A DNA stretch of 64,000 bases from Acanthaster planci (taxonomy: Eukaryota > Echinodermata > Asteroidea > Valvatida > Acanthasteridae), in contig NW_019091605.1 of assembly GCF_001949145.1 (NCBI RefSeq), positions 228,257 to 292,256 of the forward strand. Reading direction: 5' to 3'. The position numbers were made by a program, and so were the translations under genes. Of this stretch, positions 1 through 12,700 are shown piece after piece; the stretch's first letter is position 1; every line of letters starts with the position of its first letter. The notes beneath the pieces are model-generated. The model was not told the DNA's origin and ran no database searches. It saw only the letters and a list, made by a program, of their open reading frames with translations.

Positions 1-3000
1 CAACACTAGGCAACAGAAGGGAACCATGCATATTCCAGGTATACATTTGTAAGATGGGCCACAGTACTGATGCTTGTACGTTCGCCCTTTATGCAGGTCT
101 GATTTGCATATATGTGAACATGTTCATTGTACCGTTGCCCATCTTTTATCCAGTATGTGCGTTACACTTACACAGTACCATTACATTTTTTGCATGAAAT
201 ACGAGGTTGGTCCGAAGCTTATTAACCACTTAGAGCTGGGTGTCCCCGAATGCGGACCCATTCGTCTAATTCACACAGCCGGGTGGCGTAAGTTGGGGAC
301 AGGAATGACTGCTATGAGTCACCATAGGCTGTAATGGTATTGTGAAGCACAATGGCATGAAGGACCACAGCGCTCTAAGCCAGCCTGGCCGACGAACGCA
401 TCGTCCGGCCCACCCATTGTTTGTCATTCCTGGGGGCTGGGGGCAATCACTGAAGCCGTTATGTAACTCCATAATAGACATAACAATGGTGACAAGTAAG
501 GTGAATACAGATGTCAAAGTCAAAATCATAAAGCACACCCCCCCGGCAGCTTGTGATTCAAGAGACTGTTTTACCTAACGGCAAGCGGTTAAGTATGTCA
601 TATTTAAAATTTGTCCAAATGAAAACTTGTGGATTTGGCACCCCTTCCCCATCAGTGTGACATAGAGAGTCATTCAGCTAATGTGTGTGCTTCAGTTTCA
701 GTCCTTTGCTTTTTTCTCCTTGTAATGTTGCAATATGTTTGTCAACGTGGCTGCAGTGCTAGATATTGCAGTCACACTTGGCTCGAAGAACGGGAATAAG
801 GAATCTCTTAAAGAGACTGATTTATCAGGTACATGTACCATACTTTATCAATGGCTTGATTTTTTTACTATGGTTGGCTGTGCTATGCACATGTAAATGC
901 TGTGTTTGGCTGACCATCTGGTGCGGAGATCGAAGTTGGGGGGAATATTGCACAAAACTGCCGTGTCTTGAGCACTTTGAATATAACCCCTGTGTAAGTC
1001 ACCGTCAGACATAGGTTTGAACCATGCTTTTGATCTTCAGCTTGGATTTTGGATTCGGTTCTAGTTTTCTACATGTACTGGTACAACATGTACAAAGTGA
1101 CTTTGCAGTTCCTGGATGTGGCAGGCTGGAACATCTCCATTGTTTGGCATTCTTGTAGCGTTGTGTCTACAAAATTGGCGAGGGGCATCACTGTTAATCT
1201 GCGGTTGTTGCCAACGGCGACAGAAAGGGCTTCATTTCTTTCTACTCGTTGACTTAGAGTTCATACATGTACATCACTGTGGGACAAGACAAAAGTACAT
1301 GTACATGTACATTAATGTTTTCTCCAGCATTTCCTAGTTTTAAGAAAGAATACATACATGTACATGTAATGTATGTACATGTACATGTACAGTGTAAGTA
1401 CACATACACTGTACATGTACACTGTACACTTCACCCCAGGATACGTGTAAGTTCACTTGGTATGGGAAAGTGAAGATTTGCAGTTCACACCTCTTGTACC
1501 GGTACATCTATATGGGACCCGCTCTGCAAAAAAGGTATTAAATCATACAATGCCAAAACACGTAATGGCCCGTTCTATTTTCCCCAAAAATTTCTTCAAA
1601 AATGTGATTTTGTGTTTTTTCCTTTAATAGCTTCTATAGTATTTACATTTTCAGAATTTGTGACTACAAACATGGATACTGATGAATAAAGACGAAAAAT
1701 TGATCATTCATAGGAAATCCTACGTGTAGATACTTGTACATGTACCTGTAGCATTGTGCTTCCAAACACTACACTTCATGAGCTTTTTCTCAAAAAGTGC
1801 TTTTCTTGAATCCAAAAATATGGATATTTACAAATGCCAATACACGTACCGGTATATGTCTGGAATGCAGCTCACTACGGGGGTAATTCATATTTTAAAT
1901 TGTAGCTTTTGAGGTACAGAATCCAGCCATATTAAAAACTCATCACCTGAATCTGGTGACTTACTGTATTACCCATTTTTCTAGAGCCGGTCACATATAT
2001 ACATGTACTGTATGTCATTGTGCTTTTTGTGTGCCTCCATGTACATGTATGACTTTTATTTGGAAAAGACTGGTTGCTATTTCTCTCTAAACTGTGTGAG
2101 TTTTTGCTGAGTTTGTAAAATATTTTCCTCTTAACTCTTGAAATCCTCCAGAGATTCTCTTGATGTGCTGCATGACATGTACATGTACTCATACTGAATT
2201 AACTTCACTTCCACCTACTTTTCATCCCCTTTTTTTCAACTAAAGTTGCTAATCTTTCAGTTATACCTTGTAAGTATAATACACGTCCCATGCACCTGTT
2301 TACTCTGTGTTTCTTAATAAGCAGGTTTTCCTGTTGGATTGTGGCTTTCTTTCATTCTCCACTATCAGATGTTTCAAATTGGAGAATGAACCATGGATTA
2401 CATCCTCCAATGGAGTTTGTCATGGCATGAGAGCTACTGTACAGTGTGTAGGAACCTGTACTGTACATGTACATGTACTGGTTATATGCACCACGTAAAT
2501 ATTCAACTAAACTGGTTGATTTTTTTTTTTGGTAACAAAATATTGTAAAATATTGCCAATAGTATGTTTTAGAGACTTGCATTTTGTGAATGAGACTCAG
2601 GGCTTCAGTGACAGCATGCAGTCTCACCAACGTGTTATTTTTGACGTGTACAGATTTTTTTCGCAAGTTTCTCAATGCATTTTCAGACAGAAAAAATGGA
2701 TGTACAGGGTGGGAACTTGAAATAGTAAGCAGACGGGGCCCATCTCAGAAAGGACATCAGTTTGGGAGCTGAAATTGGTTGTGCATATGTATGATGCATG
2801 CTGATTGCAGAAATTTATTGTCTGCACTCTTAATTTGAGCCCATTTTCTGATAACGTGGAAGCATGGACCAATGAAGTTCAAATTGTCCCAGGATTTGTC
2901 TTCAAGGTTGAATAAAATGGAGCAGTGTTCAGAGCATTTTAGGCTGTTAACAAGCACACATGTCACTGTAGTTGTGGTTGTTTTAATATCATTTTAGCCT

Positions 3001-3682
3001 AGGTTGAAGAACAATACATGTACATACCGGTACATGTATGAACCAGGGTTGTCTTGTGATGTTTCTTGTTGGATGAATTTCTTGATGTAAAAGACTTTTT
3101 GAGTTGTCTCAGTTCAGATATTATATGTAATACGGTGTATGTTAGTCCAGTTCATTTATTATGTTTTGGCTTGACTTACATGTAACTTAAAAATTCTTCG
3201 TTCTTCTGTCTGTGATTGCGCAAAGTTCCAAAGATTTCTTTTGGTGTGAAAGTCACTTTTAACCCTTTGCATGTAGTCTCACCTTGAGTTACAGATCTCT
3301 CTGTTGTTTGCCAAAGTTGAGTAGCATTTTGTGAGGGGGGGCATCCATGCATTGATTTCAACCCTGATTTGCAGAAATGGTTAACCAAAATGTTGGTAAA
3401 TGTAGGGTACATCGCACGTGCTCATGAATATTGTAGCGGTATCTGACTATGTACTGTACAGTACGTCATTTCAGATCCACAGCACTGCTGCTTGTTCTCT
3501 GTGTTAGTAACTACACCTACATGTACATGCATAAACCAGGGAGAACGCACTACAACATGCATGGTATTGAACTATTGGAAGTTATTGTTTTGTTTTGCCA
3601 CAGTGTCAAAGAGCAAGTGGAGCTGTAATATGACCCAAAAAATGGTCAATTAATGTGTTTTTGTTTTTCTTGTCATTTACAG
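1..3682. other. upstream region or first introns of LRRC49
   Basis: The 5' coding exon(s) of LRRC49 should lie here or further left, but none could be identified with confidence. TACATG arrays occur at 1262-1425, 2035-2050, 2174-2190, 2455-2480 and 3016-3040. The other open frames have no recognisable motifs. Confidence 0.4.
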
Positions 3683-3788
3683 GGGACAAGGTTATGATCG
3701 CTGAGAGTCCAAATGTCCCTGGGGTACCGGTCATATTCAGATCCCAGGAGGAGAGATCAGCCAACCCAGACAGACTGAATTTGGACAG
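3683..3788 (+). CDS. LRRC49: LRRC49 exon: N-terminal linker before the LRRs
   Basis: The acceptor AG is at 3681-3682 and the donor GTACAT follows 3788. The exon encodes GDKVMIAESPNVPGVP and ends NPDRLNLDR, which resembles the vertebrate segment just before RRKLTVCPI. It starts after one base of a codon and ends with two bases (AG) of an Arg codon completed by the next exon. It needs an upstream coding exon, which I could not identify. Confidence 0.8.
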
Positions 3789-6700
3789 GTACATGCAGTG
3801 GTGTACCGAAGTGTGGCTTCATTTGAACCAGGAAGTGTAGTGTAAATAAATGGAGTACGAGCGCGTGTTTGTTCACAAGCTGGTTCCCACGCTTTTACAC
3901 ACAATTGTGTGCATGAAGAAATCACTTTGTTACTCCATACCTGGAGCTCTAGCTGGTGCCAGTCATTTCACGTCACACAGGAATGTGTCTCAGTAGGATA
4001 CAGTTTTCACAATACTTGGTCACGTATTTTGAAAATACAAAGGATGTACATAGTAAGAATTGATTATTGCATTGATTGGATTTAACCTTGGCTTATATAA
4101 GTTTTTCAGTCTTGAAGTACTTGAAATAGTGCCGCCATATTAGACCGCCTTGAGCAATGTAAACAGTGGTCGTTCATGTGTGTTTTATACGTGTGCAGAG
4201 GTCCAAGTTAGATTTTCCGAGTGTTGAGTGGGAGAATTCCTGAAAAAACATTGACATATACAATGTATGAAGTTGTGTTGTGCTGTGGGATGTGACAATA
4301 AACAAGAAGAATGCCGTGATTTAGAATTCTATAGAATTCCTGGGGAAAAGGACCAAAGGGATCGTTGGATTGCGGCGATTCCCTGAGAAAATGGGGATCG
4401 TATATTTGGAGACCCTGTTCCTCTAATAGAGGGGAGACTGACATTTTATTTTTTGGATTCACCTAGGTAGATGACTATGATGTCAAGCTCAATAACTGTA
4501 GGGTTGATGTGAAAAGAGGGCAGAGTGTTGAGTTCTCAGGGAAATTATGAGGGGAAACTGGAAGTGTTTTAACACATGACACATGGTGGATTACAATTTA
4601 CACTTGGGTCATTCCATGAGGTTGGGGCACAATTTGTAACAGTGTCCATTGTAATGTGGGATCCGTAAAAATGAACAGCTATTTCCCTGCATGTGAATTC
4701 TAAATTATACATCTTTCCTTGCTGAATATAGAGGTGTGTGTTACTTTTAGAGAGTAAGTTACCTACTCTACAGGTCATGAGAGGTGGTAAAAGTTACCCA
4801 TGTAACAAGGACACCATCACAAATTGTGCTTCAACCTCAACCTTCCTTTTGGAATGACCCAATTCAAAATTTCCCAAACGAGGGTCAACATAATAAAAAG
4901 AGCGGCGCCTTTGGTTATTGGGGAACTGACCAGTTTTACAAAATTAAAATGACAAACTGGGGCATCCCCAAGCACGCAATGGTCAAGAAAACTGAGTTCC
5001 ATCTCATTCAGCTGGGCTCTGCAGTGAACACTTCACATCCGGCAAGTTTCAACATTAGGTGTCCAGACATGATCAGAAATACCTGAGAATGTGGAATGTT
5101 GTGGACATCAACATCATTCACCCATGCTACCACAAAATTCTTGAAAGCATCCTGTCTTTTGTAGGCCTTCAACAAATGCTTCGTGTAGTGCGACGTGGAG
5201 TCCACCGAGTTGTTATAGGTACTGCACGTCGAGTAGGTGAACGCTCATTAGAAGGCCCGAACATAGCACTTCAGGCATGGAATATGGGTCCGATATTTGT
5301 AGAGATACCAATTTTGACAAATATCTTGCTTTGTCGTTGCCCGTTAGATGCTGAACGAGCGGAGAAAGCATTGGAGAATCCGCCATGCTTTTGCTACTCG
5401 GGCAGACCGAACATGCAATGTGTGCATTGCTGCATGCATTATGTGCACAGTGCGATGTACATGTATATGAGGCGGTCCAACATGGCGGCATTGTTTACAA
5501 ATGTGCGCTTATGGTCATGTGGGTGAAAAAGGTCTATAGTCAAGTATTTCTTGTAGCATTGTTTCTGGCAGTGGTTAGTATTGTATGGTTGATTCATGCA
5601 AGTTCCAGTAGAGGAGAGTAGTTGCATTTCCCAGAATTTGATAATTCGCTTGATTTTTTTTTTCCCGGCAATCTTGTAATAGACAAACTCAGAATCATGT
5701 TACCTGTGTGTACATGTGGTATGAGTGTCACTTGCATTGATGAAATTTTTATTATAAAATTCCTTGAAAGGTTTGCTACACAGAAGTCTGGCCACGCCAG
5801 AAACAGTCATTGTCATTCTGTGGCTATGGTCGTTTTCCCATGACGACATTATGGCAGAAAGTCATAGACTAACCACTTTGGACACTCCTCTACCTGCACA
5901 GGAGGCGGTTGACGATGTGCCCAATCCTTGAAGGGGAGGAACACCTGAGGTTGCTCAACTTTCAGCACAACAACATCCGCAAGATAGAGCACCTGACCAG
6001 CATGAGGAGGCTGATATTCCTGGACCTGTATGATAACCAGCTGGAGGAGATAACGGGTTTAGGTGCACTCAAATCGCTCAGGGTGCTGATGCTGGGTAAA
6101 AACAGGTGAGTACAACNNNNNNNNNNNNNNNNNNNNNNNNNNNNNNNNNNNNNNNNNNNNNNNNNNNNNNNNNNNNNNNNNNNNNNNNNNNNNNNNNNNN
6201 NNNNNNNNNNNNNNNNNNNNNNNNNNNNNNNNNNNNNNNNNNNNNNNNNNNNNNNNNNNNNNNNNNNNNNNNNNNNNNNNNNNNNNNNNNNNNNNNNNNN
6301 NNNNNNNNNNNNNNNNNNNNNNNNNNNNNNNNNNNNNNNNNNNNNNNNNNNNNNNNNNNNNNNNNNNNNNNNNNNNNNNNNNNNNNNNNNNNNNNNNNNN
6401 NNNNNNNNNNNNNNNNNNNNNNNNNNNNNNNNNNNNNNNNNNNNNNNNNNNNNNNNNNNNNNNNNNNNNNNNNNNNNNNNNNNNNGGAGTGGTGATGCTG
6501 AGTAAAAACAGGTGAGTACAGCGACCAGCTGAAGGAAATAATTGATTTAGGAGCATTTAAATCACTCAGGGTGCTGATGCTGGGTAAAAATAAACATGAC
6601 AACCAGTTTGATGAGATACCTGTAACTGAGTATTTCATTTATGATGGGAGGGGTACTATTTATATATCAGAGGATTAGCTGGACGTTCTTCAGAGTGTGT

Positions 6701-9700
6701 GTGTGGAAACCCAACTCTGCAATTGTGTTCATCTCTTATTTGCATGGGGCATCATGGAATATCAAAATTCTCACTCGCTCACCAACAGAATCAAGAAGAT
6801 TGAGAACCTGAACGCACTGACCAAGCTGGATGTCCTGGATCTCCATGGCAACCAGATTGAGCGGGTGGAGAATCTGAGCCACCTGGAGGAGCTGCGGGTG
6901 CTGAACCTGGCCGGCAACAGCATCACGCACGTGGGCAACCTGGCAGGAATGGAGGCTCTGACGGAGCTGAACCTGAGGCGCAACAAGATCATCACAGTGG
7001 TCAGTCTGGATTCACTTGGTCAGCTGCTCGTTAAAAGCAATAAATGTGACTTCAGTAAACATTTGCAGCAAAATTTGCTCGAGTTTGAAGTTTGTTGAAA
7101 ATTTGATGTGACATGGCAGATTTGCCTTTGTGTTCACTTTAGTTGCAAGTATTAACTGGTTTTGGGTTTTCAATCGTGATCATTCATGCGCTCAAATGTT
7201 TGAGTATTCAACAGTTCAATTGTATCAAATTCCCAGTAAAGCAGATACAAGATGTACAGATTTTTTACAAAAGGTAAAAAGAAAATAACTTGAAGGAAAA
7301 GTAATGTTCTGCCTTCCAGTTGGCTGTATGCATTCAACTGCCCTCAAGTTTACTCTTAACACCTTAGCACATGCCTCTAGAAAGCCAAAGAATTGATACT
7401 TTTCCTTTCTTTTATTTTGTTGATTTTCATCTCCAAATATTAGATCTAAAAAAGAAATAATTATCTGGTGATTGATTTAAACATCCAAATATACAAATAA
7501 TCTAACAACCCTACAGTTAACCCACTGGTCACTGTAGTACCCAGAACTATCACGGTACTCAAATTCTCTTGACTTCCTGAAAGTGCCGAAATATTCTTCT
7601 GTATGTAGATTCAGTAAAGTATTCAAGGTGTGATAGTTGATGGAAATACACACATTTTCTCTGTCCATGTTAACAGGCTTCAGGATTCCCACAGCCCTGC
7701 CATCAATTTTGTCATTGTCACTGTTATTGTTGTGCAGGTGGAATGATAGATTAAAACAATAACATGCTTTTTGTGATTTGTTTGTTTGCAGTCAGATGTA
7801 GACAATCTGCCCAGTCTACAGAGGTTATTTCTCAGCTTCAACTGTATCACAAGGTAATGATGAGAAATATTCAACTTTCACAGCAACCTTGCTTGGGGAA
7901 ACATTGAAGTTATAGTAGAAAGTGTTTTTAGGCAATGTGATTTGGAAACCTCATGCTTTTCTTCCAGTTGTCAAAAGAAAGAATTGTTAGTCGGCCCTAT
8001 TTCACCAGGGACTATTTCCAAATCTTAGCTTTCTCACTGTCCCGACTTCATCTCAAGTTCTGTGGAGACTTTAGAAACTCTTTAATGGAACCAAATAGAA
8101 ATATTCCAAACCATGGCTTCATGGTCAGGTTGATACTTTGGCCTTTCTATAAATTGGGAGTCCAAAAGAGTGATGCTTTTGTGTCCCTGTTACACCTGAC
8201 CTGTGTAATCAGACATGAAAATATTAATAGATAGAAAAATATGAAAGGGCTGCGTAACACCGTGATCAGAATATAGACAAAAATTTAATATGTAATCGGT
8301 GCTCTGAATTATAGAATTGCTGAGCTTTCGGTAACTGGGTGCCTTCGTCAGGGCAACTGAATCATGCTTGCCCTGACGAAGGTACCCAGTTACCGAAAGC
8401 TCGGTGATTATATAATTCAGAGCACAGATTATATATTTTGTCTATATATGGAAATATTAATGATATTAACTTCAGACTATCTTTATTTGTTTAGCAATTG
8501 TCAAAGAATGTGGTCCAAACTTACAAAATCATATGTCAGATATGACGGGGACACCAAAAAAAAATGGACCCCATCGTTGTAGAATGACCCACCTCTGAAG
8601 CACTCTGACCCACCTGAACTTGTAGCTGCATTGAGCTGGAGAGTTGCAATTCGGGGGACCCACGTTCATGAAAGCAGAGCCTGACTCCGAAGGCAGATGA
8701 AGCTAAAATCTGGACAATGCCCATTTCCCACTTTTGGCCATGATTCTTATTTGAAGAGAGCTGTAGCCTGTTATGAATACCATGACAAACAATGGTGTTA
8801 ACACTTGCTGAGGTTACGCATGAATCAGTCATCTAACTTCACGTCAACTTAGTATAAAAATTGTCTTGAGTTTGGCAAATCCCTACTTTGCAAAGTAGCA
8901 TTCCTCAATGCTCTGTCCCTCATAACGGTGTCTTTGTAACAAAAGCCGCACCCGTGATTGTGGCTGTGCACAATTACATTACGTTCAGTTCTGTGTAATT
9001 CAAATTCTATTGCAGCGGAACACAACTCCATCTGGTAGTCATTGTGACGTCGAGGCAACTAACCCCTGCACCGTTATTTCCTGATCTGTTTCAGTTACGA
9101 AGACATCTCCTGCATTGCCAACGCGCAGTCCCTGTCCGAGATCTCCCTGGATGGCAACCCTCTGGCCCAAGACATCAACTACAAGTCCATAATTCTCAGG
9201 AATGTTCACCAAATTCGACAGCTTGATATGAAAAGAGTGACGGTACAGTGGCATATGGTTGCACCTTCGTAGTTCATTTTGTCCAGCACAAATTTGAATT
9301 CTTGGGAGTTCCTAGATACATTTTATCAGATGACATGAATGTCTATTTTCTGTTTCTTAAATATGCCTCTAGTTAATGTAAAGCTCGTGTTGGCCGTTCT
9401 CTTGCCAGGAGGAGGAGAGACGAATTTCTAGCACAGTAGCCAAGCGGGAAGAAGAGAAGAAACGAGAGACACACAAGCTGGTGGCTCTCAAGGTACCGGT
9501 AAAACAGTCATTCTGAAATCAGGCTCTCCTAGAGAATTCTTCCAGAGTATTTGGAGATTCATCTGCAGGCACATCTCTGCAAATAACAACTGCTATAACA
9601 AATTGTATCCCAAATCACTTCCTCCTTGAGGTGGCCCGTCTTTCCCTAACATTACAAAATACCGGTACTGAGGATCACATGCTACAGTTTGAGCTCGCTC

Positions 9701-12700
9701 ATCTGTATGAATATACCAAAAACTGGTTTGCGCTGACTCCTTGCTGTCGCGCTAACTGTATTGGATAGCCACACAGGCATTTGCACAGTAGCTATTACCA
9801 ACAGTTCACAGCCAGACCTCCCTTTCTTTGAAAACGCCTGACTAAATACTTGTCATGAACAACTTTGTCTGCTGTAGACTTTTGTGTGTGTTTATTACTT
9901 GTGTAATCCACAGTATGATTTAGCAGCTACTTTTGCAGATCTTTTCACTTGGAGTATTGATACTTTTAAATTCTATTCAGTTTGTTGTTAGAAAAGAAAT
10001 ATACAATCTGTTAACTCTTTACACACTGAATTGACGCCAGAATTTGTGAACTATACCAAGGGCCGGACATTTTCACCACTTGAATATTAGACTCGCTATG
10101 ACTTTCCGTCATTTGCGCAGGAGAAGCGGAGAATAGCAATCAACAATGCAGCGCGGCAGTGGGAAGCCTCCAAGAGCACTGCCATGGCCAAGACTATACG
10201 CTTACAGCCTGGCCCATACAGTATGGGTAGGGAAGAGGGGAGTCTGACACCAGACAATGTGCATAGCAGACCAGGGTAGGTGTAGGTTTCTTACCCAATT
10301 AAGTATGACCTTGTCATCAATGTGACATGCAGTCTCGTGTGATGTGGTAGATGATGCTATTTTGTTGCCAAAACAGCAGGGTGTGGTGGTTAGAGTAGCA
10401 CCAATCATTTGCAAAATGGCTGTAAAATACCAAAGTTCAAGTTGACATCATGATTGAGAGATCAGAGCTGGAGAACTGATCACTTTAGAAGCTAACACGG
10501 AGGCAAACTTTTGAATGAAAACTGTTTCTTATCTGAAGTTGTTCGTACACTACTTGGCCTTCACCAAGCCTGTTGGAAGAAGGGTTTAAATCTGCGGTCT
10601 GGCTTTAACCGGTGTTATCTTGATATATTAAGCATGGTTTGCTGATACCTGTAGAAAAAAGAAATGCACAGGATTGCTTGGATGAGATTAGAAGCCATGA
10701 TCTACTCAGTGTTTGTGCAGATGTCAGAAACTCTTGAACACCAAGTTTGCCAGGGTCGGTAGGCTGAGTGGAGTCTGCCTAATAGCAGTCAATACTGCTG
10801 TGAATTTAAGCCCGGCATGGAATTCTTTATACAGCCACCAGGAGTTTGCTGCATTCATTTGTGGGTACTTTTCATAGTCTATTGTTACCTATTGTAAAAA
10901 TGTTTATTCACCAATATTTCACTCACTGCAAAGAAAAACATCAGCAACCTGTTCCCTTTGTAAGACTCTGGTATGAGAACGCAGAGACTGGAAAATTGCA
11001 TCAGTTTAGGTCTACAACAGAAATACATGTAGCTTGTCTGTTTGATTGGTTCACAGCATTGATCAGGATTTTAATCACAGGTTTTTTTGGGGGATTTTTT
11101 GCCCTTACCTGATGTATATATTTATAAACACTGTATACTCAGTGCTTGTCCGAGAGCTTGCCCAAAAAATTCACAAGTCTACTTGGGTCGGACTACAACC
11201 CACGACCTCCTGCTTACTATGCAAACGTCTTAACCACTCGACCACCGAGCTTGCCAGGGTAGCAGTAGGTACCGCAAACTATTTTCAGGATGTACTTTGC
11301 ATCGGGGAGATGTTAATTTTAATTTGAAAAAACAAACAAACCATGATTAAAATTAATTTCTCCCGACACAAAGTACATCTTGAAAATTGAGCGTGATGCG
11401 ATCTCTCTTTTTAATCAGTGTACGGTGTCTGCATAGACTTTGCCAGTGTCATATTTGACACTTTGAACAGTCCGGGGCGTGAATTAGGACACACAGTGTT
11501 GACATTGAGGATCGGTCATAATGTAAACAAGGGGAAGTTTTTATGTATTCTTGCGTACCATTCTGGACAGCTCTGGTGACATGGACACAGACCGGAGCCA
11601 GTCTGTGGACCTGCTGGACGATAAGAGTCGGGAGTCCTCGCGTGCATCGTTGCATTCAGAGTCGAGGAAGTCCAGCAAGGCACCCACCCCAGACCTACTT
11701 GCAAAGTGAGTGGATTATCTGCAGCCAGTTTCACTAAAAACTTGGAGTTACCTTGCACCATGTGAAAGCCTTACACTATAAATATGTCACATTCAGTAGC
11801 TGCCCAGTGTACTTAACATCAATTTCACAAAAAGCTTTGAAGCCATGACAGGTTTTAAATATTTTGAACATCATGGAAAAGCCAAGGGCATACTTTTCTA
11901 CGGTTTCATGTTACAAAACAGTCACAAAATTAACTGTGCCTGTAAATTGGGTGGAATTTCAGAACAGGCAAATCGAAGTAATAATTCTCGTGTTCAAACA
12001 GGTTTCATTACCATTTAAAAGAAAGTTTGTTTCTGGGAAGTTCGTCATTGTTGGGCTATACATCGTCAATCCTCCAAAATCCCTTAAACTCCCAAGTCTA
12101 TTTGAAAAGGTAAAGAGGATTAGGAGTGAACAAGGATGCTACTGAAGCAGATTTCAAAAAGTCTCCCAGGTCTGGTAAAACCTGAAAAAAAAATTGCACC
12201 CATGTCTCAATTAAGGCCAGTCTGTTCTTGCGTAAATAAAAATCTGGCATCGTATTCTTGGCTGCAAAGATTTTTCTGCATAATTTGAGATGATAAGTTC
12301 GCATCTGTAGTGCTGATTATGAGCCCTCCTCATCTCTGCTCGCCTAACTGAAATTAGCATTTCAGCCGAGGCCTGTCACCTGGCCGAGCTGGACGGAGAC
12401 ACGCTCAACCTGTACGGCCCGGGCTCCATGGAAGCCCTGGACAAGAGCTGGGGGGTACAGGCAGCGGGTTCAGTCATGGCCGTCTCCTTCAAGTTCATCG
12501 ATTTCGACAAGATCGCCAAGCACCTGCACAAGATTCGGATCAGATTCCCCAATGTGGCCGTGAGTTGCTGCCGCTGATTTACTCGAAAGGGAGGGGAGAC
12601 TTTTGGAAGGGGATGTCTGGGTCTGTTCTAGTATGAGAACATTGTTATTGGGCTGGGTTTAAGCTGTTCTTTAGTTTCATCGGGTCGCAGCTACATTTCT

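Noticed and set aside
3655-3682. ATG upstream of the first recognised LRRC49 exon as the gene start
   Set aside because: The residues (MFLFFLSFT) are the translated polypyrimidine tract and acceptor; the exon begins mid-codon and needs an upstream exon.
5059-5526. 155-codon open frame
   Set aside because: No recognisable motif, no splice continuity with LRRC49, and it ends in CATG-rich low-complexity sequence.
6059-6638. Open frames of 129-186 codons
   Set aside because: They are produced by the N gap at 6117-6485.
8355-8447. Hammerhead ribozyme core (CUGACGA...GAAA)
   Set aside because: A stem II-like pairing (GGTA/TACC) exists, but the cleavage-site UH and matching stems I and III are not found.
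11135-11275. Functional tRNA gene on the minus strand
   Set aside because: A- and B-box-like motifs are present, but the cloverleaf arms do not close and related copies share a non-tRNA tail, so it is a SINE.
12363-12365. CAG acceptor for LRRC49 exon 12358-12559
   Set aside because: It breaks the reading frame with the preceding exon; the TTAG eight bases upstream keeps it.
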